A DNA stretch of 64,000 nt. Source: Micromonospora citrea. GTDB taxonomy: Bacteria; Actinomycetota; Actinomycetes; Mycobacteriales; Micromonosporaceae. The stretch covers positions 6,914,501 to 6,978,500 of the forward strand of contig NZ_FMHZ01000002.1 of assembly GCF_900090315.1 (NCBI RefSeq). Reading direction: 5' to 3'. Made by a program: the position numbers and the translations under genes. Shown in pieces: positions 59,084 to 64,000 of this stretch; position 1 is the first letter of the stretch; each line of letters starts with the position of its first letter. The notes beneath the pieces were generated by a model. The model saw only the letters and a list, made by a program, of their open reading frames with translations. It was not told the origin of the DNA and did not search any database.

Positions 59084-59190
59084 GGGCGCCCGCCCGGCGG
59101 GCCGTTCTCGGCGATGGTGGGCCGGTGCCCCCGGGCGGGGGTGACGGTTTCCGGCGGCACGGGTGCGGCCAACTCCAGGTGACGGTGCAC
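59080..59190 (-). CDS. Possible 36-residue peptide, first gene of the antiporter operon
   Basis: GTG at 59190 has GGGAGG 4 nt upstream, the best ribosome site in this stretch, and encodes 36 polar residues (HRHLELAAPVPPETVTPARG, PTIAENGPPGG) with no membrane segment. It ends by overlapping the start of the 32-residue ORF. The chain of overlaps (36-mer, 32-mer, antiporter, regulator) looks like one operon. Confidence 0.45.
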   Translation of the reverse strand: MHRHLELAAPVPPETVTPARGHRPTIAENGPPGGRP

Positions 59191-59332
59191 GGATCCTCCC
59201 GGGAGGGGTTCGACGCGGGACAAGGCGGCGCCGCCGGCAGGCGGTGCTGCCGGAAACGCGGGGGTGGGCCGGAGCGCTTCCGCGCCCTTCTTCATGGTCG
59301 TCCGCACCGCGGGGGCCGACATCGGGGCTGAC

Positions 59333-59399
59333 ACCCATTTGGCCGCCGTCGCCCCGCCGGGCGACCCATTTCGGCGCAGGCCGGGGCGGATAAATGGGT
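59333..59399. promoter_or_regulatory. ACCCATTT boxes between antiporter operon and two-component system
   Basis: ACCCATTT at 59333-59340 and 59364-59371 (31 bp apart, about three helical turns) and the complement AAATGGGT at 59392-59399. The boxes are AT-rich in a GC-rich space between divergent operons. They suit a response-regulator binding site. The rest of 59191-59561 shows no other gene. Confidence 0.5.
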
Positions 59400-59561
59400 G
59401 CGGGCACGCATTTACACCACGTGGGCGGTGCGACAGGCTGGATCATGATGAGGGGGACGGCCGACGCGCGACGCGATCACCTGCCGCCCGCCGCGCCACC
59501 GGGAGCCGCCGGTGCCGGCCCGGGCCGGCGGGGCGTCCGGGCCGGGAAGGGAGGGGCCGGC

Positions 59562-60518
59562 GTGTCGCTGTTCTGGCGGATCTTCCTGCTCAACGCGGCG
59601 GTGCTCGTCGCCGCCACGCTGCTCCTGCTCGGGCCGGTCACGGTGTCCACCCCGGTGCTGCTCACCGAGGCCGTCGTCCTGACGGCGGGCCTCGCCGCGA
59701 TGCTGGTCGCCAACGCCGTGCTCCTGCGGGTCGGCCTGGCGCCCCTGCACCGGCTCACCCGGGCCATGACGACCATCGACCTGCTCCAGCCGGAGCCGCG
59801 TCCGGTCCCGGCCGGGCAGGCCGACATCGCGGATCTGATCCGCACCTTCAACGCCATGGTCGACCGCCTGGAGACCGAGCGGGCCACCAGCGCCGCCGCC
59901 GCCCTGTCCGCCCAGGAGGCCGAGCGCCGCCGCATCGCCCAGGAGCTGCACGACGAGGTCGGCCAGACGCTGACCGCGGTCCTGCTCGAACTCAAGCAGG
60001 TCGCCCGGCAGGCGCCCGACCCCGTCCGCGCGCAGCTCGCCCAGGTGCAGGAGACCACCCGCGACAGCCTCGACGAGATCCGCCGCATCGCCCGGCGGCT
60101 GCGCCCGGGGGTGCTGGAGGAGCTCGGCCTGATCAGCGCACTGAAGGCGCTCGTCACCGAGGTCACCGGGCACACCGAGCTGACGGTGCGCCAGCACCTC
60201 GGCGCCGACCTGCCCGCCCTCGACGACGAGGCCGAACTGGTGGTCTACCGGGTCGCCCAGGAGGCGCTCACCAACACCGTCCGGCACGCCAGGGCCACCA
60301 CCGTCGAGGTGTGGCTGGCCGGTCGCCCCGACCACGTGCTGCTGCGGATCCGCGACGACGGCCGGGGCATCGGCGACGCGGCCGAGGGCGCCGGAATCCG
60401 CGGCATGCGGGAGCGGGCCCTGCTCATCGGCGCCCAGCTCGCCGTGACCCCGGCCCCGGCGGGCGGCGCCGAGGTGCGGCTGCGGGTGCCGGCGACCGTC
60501 CGGGAGGGCCGCCCGTGA
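59562..60518 (+). CDS. Sensor histidine kinase with HAMP-like region
   Basis: A 318-residue kinase with two hydrophobic helices (residues 5-57), a HAMP-like region (LAPLHRLTRAMTTIDL), HisKA_3 helix with H130 (IAQELHDEVGQTLTAVLLELKQ) and ATPase domain (EALTNTVRHARATTVEV, DDGRGIGDAAEGAGIRGMRERA). The short loop between the helices leaves little room for an external sensor. GTG at 59562 has GGGAGGGG upstream. Coupled to its regulator and divergent from the antiporter operon. Confidence 0.9.
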   Translation: MSLFWRIFLLNAAVLVAATLLLLGPVTVSTPVLLTEAVVLTAGLAAMLVANAVLLRVGLAPLHRLTRAMTTIDLLQPEPRPVPAGQADIADLIRTFNAMVDRLETERATSAAAALSAQEAERRRIAQELHDEVGQTLTAVLLELKQVARQAPDPVRAQLAQVQETTRDSLDEIRRIARRLRPGVLEELGLISALKALVTEVTGHTELTVRQHLGADLPALDDEAELVVYRVAQEALTNTVRHARATTVEVWLAGRPDHVLLRIRDDGRGIGDAAEGAGIRGMRERALLIGAQLAVTPAPAGGAEVRLRVPATVREGRP

Positions 60519-61162
60519 CGACCCGTATCCTGCTCGCCGACGACCACGCCCTGGTGCGCCGCGGGGTCCGGCTCATCCTCGACAGCGAACCGGACCTGAC
60601 GGTCGTGGCCGAGGCCGGCGACGGCGCCGAGGCCGTCGCGTTGGCCCGGTCCGAGCGCCCCGACCTGGCCATCCTCGACATCGCCATGCCGCGGATGACC
60701 GGCCTGCAGGCGGCCCGGGAGCTGTCCCGGCAACAGCCGGACCTGCGCATCCTGATCCTGACGATGTACGACAACGAGCAGTACTTCTTCGAGGCGCTCA
60801 AGGTCGGCGCCAACGGCTACGTGCTCAAGTCCGTCGCCGACCGGGACCTGGTGGAGGCCTGCCGTGCGGCCGTACGCGACGAGCCGTTCCTCTATCCCGG
60901 CGCGATCAACGCCCTGATCCGCACCTACCTGGAACGCACCGCCCGGGGCGAGAGCCTGCCGGCCCGGGCCATCACCGAACGGGAGGAGGAGATCCTCAAG
61001 CTCGTCGCCGAGGGCCATTCGTCGAAGGAGATCGCCCGCCTGCTGTTCATCAGCGTCAAGACCGTCGAACGGCACCGGGCCAACCTGCTGCAGAAGCTCG
61101 GCCTCAGGGATCGGCTCGAACTGACCCGCTACGCCATCCGGGCCGGCCTGATCGAGCCGTGA
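60515..61162 (+). CDS. NarL/FixJ-type response regulator
   Basis: A 215-residue regulator; phospho-acceptor D55 (AILDIAMPRMTG), LuxR helix-turn-helix (ITEREEEILKLVAEGHSSKE, VKTVERHRANLLQKLGL). GTG at 60515 overlaps the kinase stop. The ACCCATTT boxes upstream are the natural place to look for its binding. Confidence 0.93.
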   Translation: MTTRILLADDHALVRRGVRLILDSEPDLTVVAEAGDGAEAVALARSERPDLAILDIAMPRMTGLQAARELSRQQPDLRILILTMYDNEQYFFEALKVGANGYVLKSVADRDLVEACRAAVRDEPFLYPGAINALIRTYLERTARGESLPARAITEREEEILKLVAEGHSSKEIARLLFISVKTVERHRANLLQKLGLRDRLELTRYAIRAGLIEP

Positions 61163-61224
61163 GCGGCACCGCGGCGGCGGATCCGGGCGGTGCTCGCCGG
61201 CGTGATGCTGCGCGTCACCCGGGC

Positions 61225-61259
61225 GCACCGCCCCCGGACTTCGTGCCGGGGGCGGGTGC
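61225..61259 (+). terminator. Hairpin after the two-component operon
   Basis: GCACCGCCCCCGG (61225-61237) pairs with CCGGGGGCGGGTGC (61246-61259) with one bulged base, loop 8 nt. Confidence 0.5.
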
Positions 61260-61408
61260 ACCGAGGGTCGGCCGTGGCGGGCGACCGGGCCGGTCCGGCC
61301 CGTGACCGGCGTGACTCCGCGCCGGGCGCCGGCACCGAGGGCCGGCCACGGCAGGGCGACCCGGCCGACTTCCTGCGGGCGGCCCCGCCGGTTCTCTACG
61401 GTCGACGG

Positions 61409-61867
61409 GTGGGGGCTGAGCAGCCATGGAACCGGCCGGCCCGGCGGGGCCGCCCGGTGCGCGCCGGGCTGGTGTTCGCCGGCGTCGCCGTGCTGCTGTG
61501 CTGCGTCGGGGTGGCCGGGCTGGGCGCCTGGAACGTGCAGGTGGTCACGCAGGCCAGCGGCCCGGTGCGGGAGACCGCCGACGGGTTCCTGCGGTCGGTC
61601 GCCGCGGGCGACACCGACGGCGCGTACGACCGGCTGTGCGCCGACGCACGCAGCCGGTGGAGCCCGATCGGGTTCACCAGTTGGCTGCGCACCCCGCCGC
61701 TGGTCAGCGGCTACGAGATCCTCGACGTGTCGGTGGCGACGCGGGGCGGCCGCCCGCACGGCACGGTGGCGGTGCGGCTGACCCGCGACAGCGGCCTGAC
61801 CGAGGAGCGGAAGCTGTCGGTGGTGCGCGAGGACGGGGACTGGCGGGTGTGCGGCGACCCGTACTGA
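61409..61867 (+). CDS. Membrane-anchored DUF4878/NTF2-like protein
   Basis: A 152-residue protein: one N-terminal membrane helix (RAGLVFAGVAVLLCCVGVAGLG) and an exposed domain (ETADGFLRSVAAGDTDGAYDRLC, WRVCGDPY) like DUF4878-type NTF2 folds of actinobacteria. Two cysteines (CADA, VCGDPY) may form a disulfide. GTG at 61409 has TACGGT ending 6 nt upstream (leaderless). Function unknown. Confidence 0.75.
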   Translation: MGAEQPWNRPARRGRPVRAGLVFAGVAVLLCCVGVAGLGAWNVQVVTQASGPVRETADGFLRSVAAGDTDGAYDRLCADARSRWSPIGFTSWLRTPPLVSGYEILDVSVATRGGRPHGTVAVRLTRDSGLTEERKLSVVREDGDWRVCGDPY

Positions 61868-62078
61868 GTCGGCCTCTCGGTGAGGAGCGCCCGGTGAACG
61901 TCCATGGGACAGCGCACCGGGGCTCATCGAGGTGACCGATTCTGTGACCGGCGCGGCGTACCGGGACCTGCTGTCGAGATGCACATGCGAGCCCAGGCGG
62001 CCGGGCTCGCCGCGGCATGGTTGCAGGTCAAGGCCGGCCGCCGGTTGCGCGTCAGGGGCGACATCGGTGATTACGGCC

Positions 62079-62792
62079 TCAGCGGCGCGGGCCCAACTCC
62101 CCGGCGCGGTAGTGCCGCCGGCAGAGCACCTGGTAGCGCACGTCGGCCGTGTCCACGGTGTCGCCGATGACGACCTGTTCGCCCTCGCGGACGACCCGCC
62201 CGCCGACCACCCGGGCGTTGAGCCGCCCCTCCCGGCCGCACCAGCAGAGCACCTCCACCTGGATGCGGGCCACCTCGTCGGCCAGCTCGAACAGTCGCTG
62301 CGCGGCCGGGAACAGGCAGGACCGGAAGTCGGTGGCCAGCCCGAACGCGTACACGTCGACGTCGTAGCTGTCGACCAGCTCGGCCATCTGCTCGATGTGC
62401 TCGAGGTTGTAGAAGGAGGCCTCGTCGCAGATGAGGTAGTCGACACGGACCCCTTCGGCCCACGTGTCGCGCACCAGCGCGCGCAGGTCCAGCTCGTCGG
62501 TGACCTCGACGGCCTCGTGGGCCAGGCCGATGCGGGTGGTGACCTGCGGGCCCAGCGAGCGGTCGATGCGGGTGGTGACCAGGCCCCGGCGGCCCTGGCG
62601 GGCGTGGTTGTGGTTCATCTGCAGAGCCATCGTGGACTTGCCGCAGTCCATCGGCCCCCAGAAGAACTTCAGCGCGGCCGCGTGCAGCGGGCGGCCGTCC
62701 ACCCCGCGCGCCGCGGCGCACCCGGCGGGGGAGTCGTCGGGGCCCAGCGGCGGGCGCGCCAGACAGGTCGGGGCGGCGGCGTGGTCGGTCAC
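62079..62792 (-). CDS. tdk: Thymidine kinase, type II
   Basis: Salvage enzyme phosphorylating thymidine. P-loop GPMDCGKST at 46-54, DYLICDEASFY with the catalytic Glu, the lasso FGLATDFRSCLFP and zinc cysteines (CWCGREGRLNAR, then VLCRRHY). The 237 residues include about 38 extra N-terminal residues, Pro/Ala-rich; a later start is possible but no good ATG or GTG lies closer to the P-loop. Convergent with the DUF4878-like gene. Confidence 0.92.
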   Translation of the reverse strand: MTDHAAAPTCLARPPLGPDDSPAGCAAARGVDGRPLHAAALKFFWGPMDCGKSTMALQMNHNHARQGRRGLVTTRIDRSLGPQVTTRIGLAHEAVEVTDELDLRALVRDTWAEGVRVDYLICDEASFYNLEHIEQMAELVDSYDVDVYAFGLATDFRSCLFPAAQRLFELADEVARIQVEVLCWCGREGRLNARVVGGRVVREGEQVVIGDTVDTADVRYQVLCRRHYRAGELGPRR

Positions 62793-62852
62793 GGACGGGC
62801 AGCCTAGCCGATCGACGCCCCCCGATCCGGCGGGTGCGGGTCGCGCCGGTAC

Positions 62853-64000
62853 TCAGAGCACCCGCGGCGGGGTGTTGCCGGCGGCGACGATCGCGCGGCG
62901 GATCGGCACGGCCAGCAGCAGCAGGAACCCGACGACGAAGAAGATCAGCAGGGAGACCAGGCCCACCCGGTAGGAGTTGGTGAGCTGGAACACCAGCCCG
63001 AAGGCCAGCGGGCCGAGCCAGCTGGTGCCCTTGTCGCTGATCTCGTAGAAGCCGTAGTACTCGCCCTCCTTGCCGGCGGGGATGAGCTGGCTGAACAGCG
63101 ACCGGCTCAGCGCCTGGCTGCCGCCGAGCACCAGGCCGATGGCCGCGCCGAGGACCATGAACGGCACGGGCGCCTCGGCGGGCAGCCGGAACGCGCCGAG
63201 GATCACCCCGGTCCAGAGCACCAGGCTGATCAGCACGGTCTTCCAGGCGCCGATGCGCTTGGCGAGGGCGCCGAGCAGCAGCGCGCCGCCGAAGGCGAGG
63301 AACTGCACCAGCAGGATGGTCACGATCAGGGTGCTCTGCCCGAGCTTCAGCTCCTCGGTGCCGTACTGGCTGGCCAGGGCGATGACGGTCTGGATGCCGT
63401 CGTTGTAGACCAGGAACGCGAGCAGGAAGAACAGCGTCAGCGGGTACGCCTTGATCTCGCGCAGGGTGCGGCCGAGCTGGCGGAACCCGTCGGTGAGCGG
63501 GTTGCCGCCGCGCAGCGCGGCGGCGGTCGGGTGCTCGCGCAGCCAGCGCAGCGGGACCAGGGTGAACGCCGCCCACCACAGCCCGGCGGACACGATCGAC
63601 CACCGGGCCAGGTCGAGGGTGCGCTGGTGGTCGCCCTCCTCGCCGAGCATGCTCACGGCGACCAGGTTGAGCGCCAGCAGCAGGCCGCCGCCGAGGTAGC
63701 CCAGCGCCCAGCCGCGGCTGGAGATGCCGTCGCGGTCGTCGGGGCCGCCGAGCTGCGGCAGGAACGAGTTGTAGACCACCACGCCGGCGCCGAAGGCGAT
63801 GTTGGCGACCATGAACAGCACCCCGCCGAGCAGATACCGGTCGCCGGTGACGAAGAGCATGCCGACGGTGGCGCCGGCGCCGGTGAACGCGGCGGCGGCC
63901 AGCAGCCGCTTCTTGTGCGCCGACCGGTCGGCGATCGCGCCCACGACCGGCAGCACGAAGACGGTGAGGAAGACCGACAGCGACACCAGGTAAGGAAAGT
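62853..64000 (-). CDS. UMF1/Atg22-like MFS transporter, 5' end beyond window
   Basis: At least 382 residues of an MFS permease of the UMF1 (Atg22-like) group: VGAIADRSAHKKRLLAAAA after helix 2, GYLGGGLLLALNLVAV, and YNDGIQTVIALASQYGTEELKLG, a strong UMF1 marker. The frame is open to the right edge (FPYLVSLSVFL before the first in-window GTG at 63986), so the start lies outside. Substrate unknown; relatives export or import amino acids. Same direction as tdk, 60 bp upstream of it. Confidence 0.88.
   Translation of the reverse strand, partial: FPYLVSLSVFLTVFVLPVVGAIADRSAHKKRLLAAAAFTGAGATVGMLFVTGDRYLLGGVLFMVANIAFGAGVVVYNSFLPQLGGPDDRDGISSRGWALGYLGGGLLLALNLVAVSMLGEEGDHQRTLDLARWSIVSAGLWWAAFTLVPLRWLREHPTAAALRGGNPLTDGFRQLGRTLREIKAYPLTLFFLLAFLVYNDGIQTVIALASQYGTEELKLGQSTLIVTILLVQFLAFGGALLLGALAKRIGAWKTVLISLVLWTGVILGAFRLPAEAPVPFMVLGAAIGLVLGGSQALSRSLFSQLIPAGKEGEYYGFYEISDKGTSWLGPLAFGLVFQLTNSYRVGLVSLLIFFVVGFLLLLAVPIRRAIVAAGNTPPRVL

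Noticed and set aside
61932..62078. GTG start reading TDSVTGAAYRDLLSR before tdk's 3' end
   Set aside because: Protein-like for only about 15 codons, then turns Arg/Pro-rich; no support as a gene.
1..64000. CRISPR arrays, tRNA, rRNA, complete insertion sequences
   Set aside because: I scanned for regularly spaced repeats, cloverleaf ends and transposase genes and found none intact.

Overview
The window is high-GC DNA with strong G/C bias at third codon positions. It has many GTG starts, overlapping stop/start pairs, RbpA, a polyprenol-phosphate mannose synthase and several -10 boxes of the form TANNNT placed 6-7 nt before a start codon. This points to an actinomycete, most likely Micromonosporaceae; that is inference from style and gene content, and no rRNA or marker gene is present. 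The block Lnt / Ppm1 / FxsA beside convergent RbpA matches the neighbourhood Rv2050-Rv2053c of Mycobacterium tuberculosis.

Layout. 0-4 kb: end of a lysine 5,6-aminomutase operon (kamD, kamE, 3-aminobutyryl-CoA ammonia-lyase, a MutL-type ATPase), followed by a promoter-to-terminator unit with no ORF that looks like a structured ncRNA. 4.6-6.6 kb: hydrolase, PPOX protein and divergent HxlR regulator. 6.6-10.2 kb: conserved lipoprotein acyltransferase / mannosyltransferase / FxsA / rbpA block, with a sigma-R-like promoter for rbpA. 10.4-20.7 kb: peptide transporter, coiled-coil zinc protein, and a TetR regulon in which two matching operators flank tetR and face an MFS transporter on one side and a monooxygenase-SDR operon on the other; then NUDIX, epoxide hydrolase and a LysE exporter. 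20.8-34.8 kb: redox enzymes, acetyltransferase, a deazaflavin-type nitroreductase fused to hemerythrin, a two-component system, PH-domain membrane proteins, small stress-type proteins, a LuxR-type ATPase regulator, a GlxA-type regulator and an erythromycin-esterase-like protein.

34.9-44.5 kb is the least regular stretch. It has AT-richer patches, palindromes, an HNH endonuclease, a truncated NUDIX gene apparently joined to an IS30-like fragment, a frameshifted integrase remnant, two HEAT-like proteins and a gene preceded by a 134-nt leader that can fold into a closed multi-branched structure touching the start codon. This looks like a plasticity zone.

44.5-64 kb: an unknown Rossmann-like protein; an FtsX/LolD-type ABC transporter divergent from a two-component system; Hsp20 with promoter and HspR-type operator; a secreted five-Asp-box protein; a WYL regulator; a tyrosine recombinase; a KhtTU-like cation/proton antiporter operon headed by two overlapping tiny ORFs and facing a NarL-type two-component system across repeated ACCCATTT boxes; thymidine kinase; and a UMF1-type transporter cut by the right edge.

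No CRISPR array, tRNA, rRNA, intact insertion sequence or prophage is visible. The best candidates for undescribed biology are the folded leader at 35.5 kb, the ncRNA at 4.1-4.4 kb, the tiny-ORF pair at 59.0-59.2 kb and the palindrome-HNH unit at 38.0-38.6 kb.
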